Shown: positions 24,601 to 37,060, numbered from the stretch's first letter. The stretch is 64,000 nt of DNA from Siphonodentalium dalli (GCA_032622095.1 CP136066.1:65006609-65070608), one strand, 5' to 3'. Notes: generated from the letters alone by a model not told the origin. Numbers and translations are program-made.

Positions 24601-24751
24601 TGTGCATTTAAAAAAATCAAGTACAGTTTAATAGTTTACGGGTGTGGTGTCTTGCTTTGTAGGTGTGGTGTAGAGCCGTTAGTGAAATATAGTAGTCCAA
24701 AATTGACTATACAAATCAGCCCTGAGAAATTGCAAATCAAGAAAAGAACAA

Positions 24752-25342
24752 ATGAAGGCGGATAAATTAGCGGATAATTTCACGAACAAAAACTATAAGG
24801 AATTTTGGAAATCAGTAACAGGTGGTAACTCCGGTGGAAATGTTAACTGCATAGACGGGAAAAGTGGCGAATCCGATATTACATTGTATTGGGGAAAACA
24901 CTTCCAGAACATATATTGTAACACCGTTCAACAACACGATCTTCACACATACGAGGATGAACCAGAAAAACGAATGTTCATCACAGAGAAGGAAATCGAA
25001 ACATTAATAAAATCACTAAAATCGGGTAAATCACGAGGCCCAAATGGGTTAGCAGTTGAACACCTTAAATACTGTGACGAAAGAATCAATACATGCCTCA
25101 TGTTTCTGTTCAACAAAATACTAGAAACCGGTCACCTTCCACCAAAACTGCTGAAAGTAACGCTTGTTCCGATTTTAAAGAATAAGAATGCTAACATCTC
25201 GTCATCTGAAAATTATCGACCTATAGCTCTATCAACACTCATATCAAAAATATTCGAAAAAGTCGTTCTGCAGAAAATTTCTCATCGTCTTCATACAACC
25301 GATAATCAATTCGGTTTCAAGAGCGGACATTCCACTGACAGT
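24752..25342 (+). pseudogene. LINE reverse transcriptase, 5' half (interrupted)
   Basis: The open frame contains YKEFWKSV, EIETLIKSLKSGKSRGPNGL, ETGHLPPKLLKVTLVPILK, SENYRPIALSTLISKIFEKV and NQFGFKSGHSTD. These are the RT finger-region motifs of CR1/RTE-like LINEs. Right after GHSTD the frame runs into a 7-kb insertion and ends artificially at 25396. Coding resumes at 32373 with CIMALKETINHF. The reading frame probably starts upstream of 24752. Confidence 0.85.
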
Positions 25343-25372
25343 TCGCGACCTGAGTTACAATCTGTCCTAAGT

Positions 25373-26520
25373 GCACTTTTTATGATTTTGAGTTAATCGA
25401 TTTTCAAAGTTTGAATTGCCGTCACGACTTAAATGTATGGTTTACAGTGGAAAACTTCACATCGTTGGATTCCTTAATGTCTTAGCTATCAAATTTTATC
25501 AAGACATATCCCCATAATTCTGTTATATCTCTTAAGTTTTGAGAAATGTAGACCCAGGGTGTGATATTTAGCACTTAGATCACAATAGAACTAAATATTT
25601 GTTGTTGAACACGCAAATGACAGTTCAGACCTTAACCCTATTTTAGGGCAAGGTTATCCCATGTTCCGAAAAATATGTCATTTTGGAACTTAGGACAACT
25701 CAGAATTAAACTATAAACTCTATTCACCAGAATAACAAATTGATTTTCGACACTTTTGGAAGCCCCAGTTGTCCCAAGTACACTACTTTGGTCATGTTGG
25801 TTTCCAATATGATGCAATTTAAATGAGTACCAACATCACTGTAAATACAATACCACTCGAGAGATGGACTTTACATATCCTGCAGACCATAATAATGTAT
25901 TGCGCTAGCAATTGGTACTATATTAGTTCACGCATAGTCACCAAATTTGTATAATTTACCAGATGTACGGAGTTGTCCTACCTGCGTATTGGAAATTGGC
26001 AATATATAAGTGTCAGGTGTAATATGAACTCAATTTATCACCCCATTCATTAAAGTTGGTCTTTTGACACACTCGTTTCAGCTGCTATGCTAATATTTGG
26101 ATGCGATCAATGTGTTCGTCAATGAACACCATGTTAGTTGCTTCCAGCCACGCGACCTCAAACAATAGCGCGAACACCTATATGGTTACCATAGCGCAAT
26201 CCACGCACGTTGCCAATAAGGACAGGTGACCAAATGATCCAGAAGTGTTAATTCACTCAATCTGCTGTGATACGGGCGTCCCTGTTTGGATCAATGGCAA
26301 TTTGAACACGGACAGCTTGTTGCAGCTATGATTGTTCGAAGGAACACATGCGTTGGTCTTGTTTGGCCATTCGTGCTTGCATGTCTATTGGCTGGCATAT
26401 GCTTCAGCATTGGATATGCATGTACACCTTGGTATGCGCATCTACTAACTAAGCTGGAGTAGAAAGAAGTATTATCTGTATATGCCCTGTTATCTCAAGA
26501 GCCCAAATCAGCCGAGAACT
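25373..26520. other. Interior of the TIR element, non-coding left part
   Basis: AT-rich sequence without coding signal. TIR homology stops after 30 bases, since GCACTTTT on the left and ACCATAGTGG on the right are unrelated. Confidence 0.5.
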
Positions 26521-26522
26521 AT

Positions 26523-27440
26523 ATGAGCCAACCAATCTTTCATAATCTCCACATTAAGATACAACATCAGCCAATCTACTTTAAAAAGTGGATAGATAAC
26601 CAGGTCTTGTTCATTAATGATATCTTAAAACAGGATGGCACTTTTATGAATAGTAGACATTCAGAACATGTACGGACTGAAGGTCAATTACCTAACTCTT
26701 CAAGGGGTGATAACCTCAATACCTTCATTGTGGAAAAAAGAAATAAATAATGTGAACAGCAAATTAAATGATATTAAAACAGTAAACTTTTACAAGATAT
26801 TCGACAAGTAGAAAAACTGAACAAATATCTATACTGGAAATATATTAATACCATTGTAACAAGCAAGCCATGCGGGCAATTTGGATGGAACAGAAAGGTA
26901 AATCTAGACCAGCCTGACTGGGGTGAAATATACCAAAGGCCATTTAAAATTTCAAAAAATACAAAATTACAAGCCTTCCAATTCCAAATTAATCACAATA
27001 TCATAGTTACAAATATATTTCTAGAAAAATGCAAAATTATAACATCTAACTTGTGTTCATTTTGTGATAAAGAAATAGAGAGCACAGAACATCTACTAGT
27101 CAACTGTCCCGAAGTAAAACCATTATGGGAATTTTTTTCAAATATACTAAAGCTGTATTGTGATCTGGAGTACTCACTAAAAACGAAAGATATCATATTT
27201 GGAATTAAAACAATGACAAACCCTTTGCCGATAAACAATATCATATTATTGATAAAGCGTTACATATATGTAACCAGATGTACGAAAAAAGTCTTAAGCA
27301 TTGAATCTGCATGTCATTTCTTAAAGCAAGAGTACCAAACAGAAACACTAGCAACCAAATGGAATATGTCTTTGAATAGAAACATAGGGACAAAAATGGG
27401 ACAGTGTCCTTACAGTTATGTCCTTATAGTTAATTTATAA
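26523..27440 (+). pseudogene. 5'-truncated L1/Tx1-like LINE C-terminal fragment
   Basis: The first frame (26523-26750) has QPIYFKKWIDNQVLFINDIL, typical of the L1/Tx1 C-terminal region (KxWxxxGIxxIxDL). After a frame break, a second frame through 27440 carries WGEIYQRPFK, KLQAFQFQINHNIIVTNIFL, CSFCDKEIESTEHLLVNCPE and LLIKRYIYVTRC. This is the L1/Tx1 zinc-knuckle (CxxC...EHL...C) and following helix pattern. An A-rich tail runs from 27440 to about 27495. It is plus-strand, lacks endonuclease and RT, and appears to be a truncated insertion within the TIR element. Confidence 0.75.
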
Positions 27441-27599
27441 ATAAAAAATAAACTGTCAAAAAAAAAAGAGAATAGAAAAAAAGGATTGCAAAAAAAGAGC
27501 TATCCCAAATAGAATCCACATAAAGCCAGAACTCTACAAGACCCATATCCTTCTCACCTAAACAGCATTATACAGTCGAAAACATTATCTCAGAAAAGG

Positions 27600-27720
27600 A
27601 GGGATATGTATATGTCCATATGTATTTGTATATATATATGCATATATATATGTATATATATAAGGGTATATATATATGTGCATGGATATGTGTACGTATG
27701 TATGTAAATGAATGACACAC
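27600..27720. repeat. TATATATG-type simple sequence
   Basis: Interrupted TA/TG dinucleotide runs. They generate minus-strand frames rich in Ile, Tyr and His that are not genes. Confidence 0.8.
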
Positions 27721-28059
27721 TTTTTAGTAGCTTCGTGACTGTAAAAGAAGCAACAATGCCTTCCAACTGAACTAATTCCAACAACTTGGCATTGATTAGT
27801 AGTAATACTAAGAAACATACATGTATATGATCCATTTTCCATTCAATTTCTTTTGCAGAAAATATATGTATGTTAATATTTGAATGTAAATTGTAACAAA
27901 AAAAGGAATAAATTATAAAAAAAAAATAAGAAAAAAAAAAGAAAAAAAAAACTAAGCTGGAGTAAGAATCTATCTTCAAATTTACCTTTTTTTGTCTAGA
28001 TCAACCAGGGATGTTACCTGTAATTTTCTCATACAGTTTGTTCGATGCGAGAAGGTCAT
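27721..28059. other. Non-coding, A-rich tract
   Basis: Contains an A-rich run (about 27897-27950). It ends at a short GATAAGATAAG-like repeat near 28065, which probably marks the 3' terminus of the adjacent minus-strand LINE. Confidence 0.4.
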
Positions 28060-28600
28060 TGTTTGTAAGATAAGATAAGTTTAATAGGCAAAACATCCTT
28101 ATAAGGACAGTATGCAAACATAATAATATATAGTTGTACATTGAACAATATAATAAATGATATAATAATAGATGGTAATATATAACCATTTAAGTAAAGC
28201 TGAATGTGCATAGGGTTGTCTCGTCTTCATTATTCATTGCTTATGAGGCGATGCTCATCGCGTGCGGAAAATTCTTTTCGGATTATATGACATATTGAAG
28301 TGCATGAATTTGAAATATTGTTGGATAGGATTTTGACAAGCTGTTCAGTTTGTGTCATGTTTTCAAAGTCTGGGAACTGTGTCTTCATAAGAGTTATTAG
28401 TTCGTGCCGCGGTGTGTGGTAAGCACTACATTCCAAAAGGAAGTGTTTTTCATCTTCAATAGCATCATCGGAACAAAATATACATAGTCTTTGTTCCAAT
28501 GCCGTCGGTGGTTGGGTGTGGCGTCCCTTTTCAATAGCCAGTTTATGATTACTTATACTTATATGTTGTTTGTTGATTCGACAGTTCATTCTATATTAGT
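28060..28600 (-). pseudogene. LINE C-terminal fragment (CR1-like type)
   Basis: The minus-strand frame 28230-28589 has NHKLAIEKGR, then RLCIFCSDDAIEDEKHFLLE, CSAYHTPRHEL. This is the standard LINE tail, HxLxIExGR followed by CxxC...EDExHFLxxC..Y...R. The 3' tail runs to about 28060, ending in a GATAA-type microsatellite as many CR1-like elements do. No RT lies upstream, so it is 5' truncated. Confidence 0.7.
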
Positions 28601-31600
28601 ACGGTGTTCATTTACGTTCCGAAATTCAAGTTGCCGGGTCCCGAAAGTGTGATGATCAGGTTGGCTGTGTATATTGTTTGTGTACCAATGTTGATACTTT
28701 ATTGTAAGGAACAGGAATGGGCTGTTGATCGCACATTGAAGGTAGTGACATACCTGTTTCACATTGATTGATGTTGTGAATCGTTTTGACCTCTCCATAT
28801 AGTGACGATCCGCGCCCTTCCGGGGTGCCTACTGCTGCTGTTATGTGGTACATGTGCTCCCGTGGCCTGTTAATGGGAACGTGACTTCGTAGAGAACTGT
28901 CGATGGGGACCTTACAAAATTAGCATCCGACGTGTCGGACGTGGGGTCCTCATATTGCGGCGAACATACCCATGCTTGGACTGATTGATGTCATGGACAG
29001 TTGATGGTATTATAATGAATGCATGGCGTCTGGGTGAAGCGCTGTATGTTCGATGCAAGGTGGTGGTGTGCTTTAATTGACTGATTTCATGTTATTGCTG
29101 CAACATTTAAGCAAGTATATGGTTAAAATTGTAATCCGTTTCCAGCCGATGAGCAATTGGTGGAGTCAGGCGTTTGGAAACATGCTTGCATTGAATCATG
29201 GCGCGGAGACATCGCTGTGCGATGTATGCGGTTGATGCTGTGGATCACTGTGGGCTATGGACACTTCACATGCATCTGATATACAACATACGCGTAGAAC
29301 GCCTACCGGAAACAGCCATATAATTTCAAGATGACCAGAGCCTATATGCGCATGTAACAGTGTTGAATATTTGCTAACTCGGGACGCTGTATGTTGCTGT
29401 TTTTGTGCTGCTGACAGCGATCTCCCAACTTATTGCGGTTTTAGGTGAAGTTTAAATACCATCCACAAGGAAAGCTATTCATAGAAATGTGTCTCCTTGA
29501 ACAACACGGACACTGATAACGGAAAGGAACAAAACATCTATGTTATTATGCCTGTCTTGTGTTCAACGTCTGCAAATCTCCGCAGTATTAAATAGTCCAT
29601 GTGTCGCGTGCTGTTTTTCTTTTGGTGGGTCTAAATAGCTATTCTCTGCAAGTGTCTTTGGGGCGGTCGGCAATGCAGCGTATAAGTGAGCTAGAATATT
29701 ACATGTATTTCGTGATCTCTTATTGAATTATCACAATGATTATAAGAGTGTATGCTATTCCACCATGTTGTTACATATACATACATGGCGCATATGTCGG
29801 TTTCTTATCTGCGGAATCGAGTGTTTTCGGTAAGCTGATGCGCCGCTCAATGTGGGCATATATGCTGGATTTTATGGTGATAGTTCACGTTTGGTACCCG
29901 AGCGCCTCGTGCGATTAACCAATGAACGCTGGCGTATGCATCCTTTGCGTTGTGCGCTGAAGTGTCCCTGAACAAGTCCACTACCGTGCGTTTTAGCAAC
30001 CAACATTTTACTTGCCAATAAACGTTGTAAGTATTATGGAATAAAGCAGGCGCCCATATTGCACAAAAATGTTTTCCCGTGAGTGTATCGTGTTGTGGCC
30101 TTTGTAATGTGGTTCAGAGTCTCAGAGCGGAATTTTGTTTCCGTAGAATGTGTTTGCTATTCGTTAAAACCAATGTACAAGCCATAGGTGGCATGTGTCT
30201 TTTTAGCAAGTGTATATTGTTGGGTCATATCGATGTGCCAAGCTGTGCAGCTGTCTGCAGTGTTGTAACATAGTTGCCGTGTACTACTGTTTCTGAGTTG
30301 TGGATGCATCGGTCGAATGTACTTGCTGTCTCCAGAACCTGTGGTGGATGTGTTTCGAGACATCCAATCCAGACATCATATCCGTCCATATCTTATTCTA
30401 ACACGAATTGTGACATTGTGTAACTTTACATGAGCCAGCAATAATCCATCGTCCTCCTTGTACACGAACATTTGTTGGCATCGATGGTCACGGTATATAT
30501 ATATGCATGCCTTGGCCAGTTTCAGTTCGGCTGTTCAAGTGGGCCTTTAGATTCGTTGTTGGTGTTGTCCTGTGATTGTGTTAAGAGTTCATTCTTGCAT
30601 TCTGAATAGATTTGTACATCCATGAGTAAGATGTGGTGCTGGTTCCGTGTGCTCCATTCTGTCGATTGTCTATCACATGCGTGGCGCTTATGTAGTGCAT
30701 GTGAGTGTTGTAGGTTTTCCTTTGAGCTATCCAATTGCCGATGTACCGCATATCACGGAGCTGCATGGATATTGTAGCACCGTCTGTTGCGTTCTTCTGT
30801 AGACGGAACTGGGGTGGATGAAGCTTGGATGGAGTTGCCTACCGGAATTATGTAATGACTTAATATTAACATGGGTGGAGCGAGTGGCGTATGTTGGTGA
30901 TGAAGATCAAGTTGATGTATGTGCGCGTTTGCTGATGGTTTCTGTATTTACGATACTTTATTATGATGTGCATGGTGTGGTGGATCAACCTGGGATCTAT
31001 CGGCTGATGTGCCTTGTATGGACAGTCAAAATATAACGTCGTCGGGGAAGGGTGGCGTTGGTGTGCTACATAGCAGTCTTCACTCAATGGCTGATCAAGT
31101 GGAGTGGCTATGCTGGGTGGTAGTTGATTGCTGAAGTTGACGTTCCTGTTGGGACGACTGAATTTATTGAATTCCTTGAAAATGATCGGTCAGTAATTGG
31201 GGCTATGAATAAAAGTATGCTGTCCAGCACACACGATAACTTCTAATTATCTGAATTATATATCCACAACTGTGGCGCCCAAGGTGATCTGTTGTATTTC
31301 CAAAACTGGGTGGATAAACTGGACACCAGAAAGTCTTTGATAGAGTATATGCATGTGCGTGTACGTGTAGTTCTGGAGAGTTTCATATGTGTGATTCAAT
31401 TGCTCGAAATAGATCTCATGGACATAGCCACAGACGGCTAAAGGATATATACCGTCAAGGCAACAGCATTAAGTCTCGTGAATATATGTGTGTTGAATGT
31501 AATTCAACGATAAATTCGCTCTAATATCGAAAATCATAAGGGTGTCGAAAAGTAACAAATCCGTATTAACGGGGTACTGTTCGTGGAGTGGATACCGCAT

Positions 31601-32340
31601 AACATTAACCATATGTACGTCCTTATTTGTAAATAAAAGTGGTGTATGTCCTAGAAGCGGGAATGAAAATATCTAAAATATCATACCAATGCAAACATTC
31701 AGAACAGTATACATGCACAGTGATACACGACTGAAATATTAGGCATGTTGGGACTACATGTACTTATACCATCGAAAGACTAATGATTTATATACATGTA
31801 TGTCAAAAATAATTAACCAGTCACTGCATGAATAATATAGAATAGTAACATATTAAAACTGATATGAACCTTGTTTGGGAAACGGATTATAGCCCAAGCC
31901 ACTGGGTGGTTATTCATACACTCAATTACTGTATTGCATTACGAAGGTTGGAGAAGTTTTATATGAACCTATCTAAATTGTTTAAATATGATAAGGTATC
32001 AGCTTCGATGATATTTTAGATCCTTATTGTTCCATGTGGCAAGAAGACTCATATACGTAGAATGATTGAGACATTTCCAATATTGAAATAGAACAAGATA
32101 GAACTAAGAAATTATATCTACTTGAGTTATAGACCACTATGGTTTCAGTCCCCAATGTGCATGAAAGCAGATGGAACAAGACAGTTCTCAACACAACTCA
32201 CTTTAGCGTACTTCGGACAATAAATAACCGTGTTTTACGGCGTTATTGTTAGAGATACCGCTTCGGTGTTGCGACCATATTGTAGAGAATTTAATTCCGG
32301 TTCTAACGGTACCACAACGGACGTTTCGTACCACTATGGT
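28601..32340. other. Interior of the TIR element, long stretch without recognisable genes
   Basis: About 3.7 kb with only short frames (up to 73 codons) overlapping on both strands. No protein motif, tRNA-like fold or tandem array is obvious. Base composition between 28.8 and 31.2 kb looks less AT-rich than the flanks. If the element once had a transposase, this is where it would have been. Confidence 0.4.
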
Positions 32341-32372
32341 ACTTAGGACAGATTGGAACTCAGGTCGCGAGT

Positions 32373-33398
32373 TGCATTATGGCACTCAAAGAGACAATAA
32401 ATCACTTTATATCGAACAACACCCCTGCTTTCGTCTGCTTTTTTGACGCCAGCAAAGCATTTGATAGAGTCAGTCACAGAACATTAACCCAATTATTGTG
32501 GAAACGCGGTGTACCGACCTCAGTCATCAATGTCCTCAGTAATTGGTTTGGAAATCAGGAATACAACGTCAGATGGGGAGGATCGTACTCGCCTCCATTC
32601 CGGCCAACGAGTGGAGTTCGACAAGGTGAGTTCTCAGTCCTTATTTGTTTAATGTGTACATAAATGGTATAAGTGAGAGGTTGAATGAAAGCGAGAGTGG
32701 ATGTGTGATAGGTGGTAAGAGAGTAAACCATGTATGCTATGCTGATGACATGTGTCTACTTGCACCCTCTCTAGAGGGACTTCGTCGTCTCGTGAGAATA
32801 TGTGAAGCCGAAGTTTTACCCATAAATTTGGTATATAATTGCACAAAAAAAGTAGGGATGGCGTTCATACCAAAATCCCTATCCCTCACGACCTTTCCAA
32901 AACTTGTTCTCATGGGTAGAGAACTTAAGTTTGTTCCCGCCTATAAATACCTTGGACATATTCTCAGCGACGATCTTATTGATGATGATGATATTATGAG
33001 GCAATATAGATCAATTTGTTCCCGTTCCAATATCCTCATGAATTTTTTTTACAACTGCTCATTTGATGTAAAACGCCATCTTTTTCATGCTTATATTTCA
33101 TCATTATATTGTTGTACTTTGTGGGAAAATTTCACCCAACGCAGTTACCGCAAATTAATTGTATGTTATAACAATGCCTATAGGAAGTTTATGGGGTAAT
33201 AATGGAGATGTAGCGCAAGTGGGATGTACGCCAGGGATGTTGTGAGCTCTGTTCATATGTTGATAAGACAGAGTGTGTATGGTCTGAGAGAACGTGTGAC
33301 TGAATCTGACAATAAAATTTTGCATGCAATCATTAATTCCGATTTATTTTATGAATCTTATCTTTTCAAACATTGGAAAGAAATTCTGTATTACATAT
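32373..33398 (+). pseudogene. LINE reverse transcriptase, 3' half and C-terminus
   Basis: Continuation of the RT begun at 24752. Motif A appears as FVCFFDASKAFDRVSH. RPTSGVRQG is broken by a frameshift near 32630, then come LFNVYINGISERLN, CYADDMCLL (motif C, intact YADD), a thumb region KYLGHILSDDLIDDDDI, and C-terminal SASGMYARDV...SVYGLRERV...LFKHWKEILYYI. A stop lies at 33200 and the final one near 33398, with an ATTAAATAAA signal near 33433. The pattern fits CR1-like LINEs. Frameshift, stop and insertion show it is dead. Confidence 0.85.
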
Positions 33399-33719
33399 AA
33401 CTGATATTTCTATCATATGGGCCATTTGAGCCTGAATTAAATAAACTATGTAATATATATTTAAAGTTTCATGCTTTAGTCAATAAATCACAATTCAACC
33501 ATTAACTCATTCAGTGCCAGGTTTTTCCTGGGGAAAACCATATTTTTGTTCCAGGTTTCCTGGAGGAAAGCCATTATTTACAGTAACGGGATATTTAATA
33601 TTGGATAGAATAAAAAATATACCGTTGGTATTGCTAGTATAGGCCCTACTAATTAACTGCTTTGAAGCACCATGTCCCCGACTTGATAGTAATCGCCCTT
33701 TACGCAATCAAAATCGGCT
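33399..33719. other. LINE 3' end and short unassigned sequence
   Basis: Holds the probable polyadenylation region of the LINE, then a short imperfect repeat around CCAGGTTTTTCCTGGGG and CCAGGTTTCCTGGAGG. No gene. Confidence 0.4.
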
Positions 33720-34470
33720 TTTTAAATATTTCTTTAAATATTTTATGCCGTTGCCATGATAACCTGATTTTATCATAATAGATCCCCCAACCCTTCCAAA
33801 AAAAAAATTCTTATACCTAAGCAACATATATTTGAAGTTTCATGCTTTAGTCACTAAAATCACGATTCAACCCTTATGGGATCCCACTATAAGTATCTAA
33901 TCGATACAAAACACAGAATCACGATATCTTGTGAAATAACTGATTTTGACCCATTTTGGAAAATGGTCACCCAGTTCAAAGAAAATATCTCATGAGGGAC
34001 TTCTCGGTTTCAATAACAACGCAGTTGTTCATGTAGCCTATATGCTATACATTATTTCTGAGCAAAGATAACGTATTCAGAACTGATATATAAACTCAGT
34101 GGGTAGAATATGTATGACCCGTTATGAAAGTGCTATTATTTTGGTCAATGACCTTGACCTTTATATATGACCTTGACCTCTTGAGGGGAAATTTCCAGTG
34201 CCAAAAGAAAGCCCAACAATGGTAGCACCCGATATCGATGCACAGGTAGCGTACTGCCTTAAACTTTCTAGTTATAAACAATTATAGGCATAATTTTTAT
34301 ACTGGCCAAAATCACCCTCCGATGTCATGGAAACACAACTTTTGCACACTAAGCTACACTGTCTCAATGTGCCCCAGCATTGAGATAAACTTCCGGTTAT
34401 AGGCTTTCAGAAAAATGTTGATAGAATTTGCCCACCAAATTGGTACCAGTTTCCGTTTTTGGGGAGCCTG
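33720..34470 (-). repeat. Dispersed repeat family A, long copy (minus orientation)
   Basis: Inverted counterpart of 820-1600, colinear over about 750 bases from TTTAAATATTTCTTTAAATA to CCCACCAAATTGGTACCA. It includes an X-box-like GTTGCCATGATAAC at 33750-33763. The two copies lie 32 kb apart in opposite orientation. Confidence 0.85.
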
Positions 34471-34559
34471 GCTCATGGACTAATATGGTTATGTTCTCTG
34501 ACCTCGAAGACACACAAAAATGTTATGATTTACCCGCGAAAATCAATCAAATCTGACCA

Positions 34560-35115
34560 TCCCATAATTTTTTGTATTATTTCCACAATTTGAGTATTTG
34601 GAATGAGAACAGCATACATCTTGTGAATTGATCTTTGGTTTGAACTAGATTCATGATCTCATACACAGTGTGTCCATACAGTGGCAAAATGTTATAATTT
34701 TGTGCAAATTTTACGAATTTTAGTGAAAATTGCAGAAAATTACAACATTTTGGGAAAGTTTTATTTTATCAGCATTCTATTGGCCAAATTCCAAATAGGA
34801 AACTACGAAAAACATTTATTTTGTTCGATATGCTCTTTTTGACATCCTTTCTGCCTATGAGGGACAACATATTGAAATATTTTATCATTTCCAAACTTTG
34901 AGCATTTGGAATATGAACAGTATGCACCTTGCGAATTCATGATTGGTCCGTCTGAAAATATCTTTCTATACATAACTTCTTCATTTAGTAACGAACATTT
35001 AGATTATTGCATGAATTTTCTGATTTAAAAAAAATTTCATTCAGAAAATAGTAATATCTTTTGGAAAATTTAATTTTATCGTCAAATTGTGGGCCAGTTT
35101 TCATGTGTTGTACTC
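34560..35115. repeat. Degenerate tandem duplication, period about 310 bases
   Basis: TTTCCACAATTTGAGTATTT ... GAACAGCATACATCTTGTGA at 34578 aligns with TTTCCAAACTTTGAGCATTT ... GAACAGTATGCACCTTGCGA at 34889. The later segments GAAAGTTTTATTTTATC and GAAAATTTAATTTTATC also correspond. It is non-coding. Confidence 0.7.
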
Positions 35116-35849
35116 CAGAAAGCACATATTGTTTTTTAAATGTTCACTATAACTCACACATAGGGTCATATTGGTCATATTTTAGTGGGATTAACTAACA
35201 TTCGCCATGTATATATCGTCGGTGTGCTTCGGAAATGTCGTATAGTGCGATTTTTGTCATTTTGGCGCGAAATATTTTTATTGCAGAATCGGATTCTACG
35301 TCATCGATTACAGCGGGAAAAATTCAATCCTGGCTAGAAAGCCCCTCGTAGAACAAAATTTATGACCTGTTCTTATTCTGCATTTTTTTGATTGGTCAAT
35401 TTCTTGTGCTTCCGAAATGTCGTATAAGTTATACGACATTTCGGAATTATATTTGTTGACCGCATGGTGTTATACGTCATTTCGGAATTACGTCCCATCA
35501 TTTGAAAGCGACCAAACATCGTTTGAAAGCGACCAATCCGACGACTAGAACTTAAAATCTGTGATTATTAATCATAATTGTAAGCCCAACATGTGTGTAT
35601 ATACACCACCATTAACCAATCCAGCCTAATTGTCCAAATGTGTTTATGTATATATTCATTTAGATCAATAATTCTCATATTTTCAGTTTCTAGCTTTCGT
35701 AGCCAGTCATGGCGGACCAGGTTGAACGTGTTCCCATGCTCCCATGCCCCAGCACCCCACTATTCAACATATTTATTATTTGTATATAGCCTAATATAAC
35801 ATTATACCGTTCACAAAATATCTTGTTAAATTTTATGTTTACGCCTATT

Positions 35850-36573
35850 GGGCGCCATCCCTGCAAATATTCGTTTTCGGAGATATTTCCTCGTAATTCG
35901 GAGTTATCTCCTCGGTTTCGATGAGATATCTCCTTGGAATTGCAATTCCTAGCAGACATTTTCTTGGAATATGGTCCATTATGGAGATATCTCATTGGAT
36001 CCAATGAGATATCTGCTTGGATTATGGAGATATCTCCTTGGATCCTAGGAGTTATCTCCTCGCAACTACGAGATATCTGCTTTAAATATTTCCAACGAGA
36101 TATCTCATTGAAACCGAGGAGATATCTCCATAATCCAAGCAGATATCTGCTCGGATCCAAAGAGATATCTCCTTGGATCCAAGCAGATATCTGCTCGGAT
36201 TATGGAGATATCTCCTTGAAATAGTTTTCAACGAGATATCTCATTGGACACAAGGAGATATCTCCATATTCCAAGCAGATATCTCCTTGAAAATATTCCT
36301 AGCAGATATCTGCTTGGATTATGGAGATATCTCCTTGGAAAATCGCGGCAATGATTTCTCCAACGTACATATATCTATGATCGAAATACATCCAAGCAGA
36401 TATCATATCATGCTCGGAATATGGAGATATCTCCTTGAAATATTTTCCAAGCAGATATCTCCATAATGCGAGCAGATATCTGCTTGGACCCAAGGAGATA
36501 TCTCTTTGGATCCAAGCAGATATCTGCTCGCATTATGGAGACATCTAAACGAATATTTGCAGAGATGGCGCCC
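35850..36573. mobile_element. TIR element with a core of GATATC palindromes
   Basis: The ends GGGCGCCATCCCTGCAAATA (35850) and, inverted, GGGCGCCATCTCTGCAAATA (36573) extend into ATTCGTTT, a TIR of about 27 bases with one mismatch. Between them nearly all sequence is alternating short palindromes: GGAGATATCTCC and GCAGATATCTGC, joined by linkers such as TTGGATCCAA or GGATTATGG. I count about 22 GATATC sites in some 640 bases. Because of the symmetry, both strands translate into similar RYLLGLW and EISPWI repeats, which are an artefact. No protein-coding role is proposed. Confidence 0.9.
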
Positions 36574-37060
36574 CATATACGCCCGATCGTTATGGGTAGT
36601 GGAAATGGTATTGACATACATATTATCTTATTTAAATTGGATATTAATGATTTATGAGTCATTTTGAAGATATTAGAACACACTATCAGAACGTATAAAA
36701 ATTGTTCTGATTAGAGCATTGATGCTGACAACAGATGGCAAACTGTCACGACACGATCATGAAAATGCAAATCAACGATCAACTGAATGTCATCTTTAAT
36801 GGTATAGGGTGCATTTACATTGCTATAGAAATGTATACAGATCTACACGCAGACTAGTGTAAACGGGTTGATATAGAAATTCACACAGAAAGAAAACGGT
36901 ATTAGTTCGTGTGAGCAAAATTCGTGTTCGATATACGTCACGGTGATCGCCGACGCATTGCGACAGGCAAATATGTTTTGATTAATTGTTACTCGGGCTT
37001 GGCGAATGTGTTTTAGTAGTTCGTTGTCATTTCAACCCGTGTATTTCGAATATTGAACAC
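36574..37060. other. Intergenic, nothing recognised
   Basis: No coding signal or repeat family assigned. Confidence 0.4.

Larger units (their letters stand above)
25343..32370. mobile_element. 7.0-kb TIR element inserted in a LINE RT, 4-bp target duplication
   Basis: The left end (TCGCGACCTGAGTT, then CAATCTGTCCTAAGT; 25343-25372) is repeated inverted at 32341-32370 with one mismatch in 30. The flanks read ...ACTGAC-AGTT-CGCGACC on the left and GGTCGCG-AGTT-GCATTATGG on the right, giving a 4-bp target duplication AGTT that overlaps the first and last TIR base. With the element and one AGTT taken away, the host LINE frame is continuous (D-S-C-I-M-A). This supports the exact boundaries independently. 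No transposase was recognised inside; the interior holds two LINE tails and long non-coding DNA. It is probably non-autonomous or decayed. The superfamily is unresolved. Confidence 0.9.

Noticed and set aside
35934-36683. Set of 63-156 codon frames with RYLLGLW / EISPWI repeats as a repetitive protein
   Set aside because: They appear on both strands and in several frames because the DNA is a palindromic satellite without stops; there is no start context or conservation.
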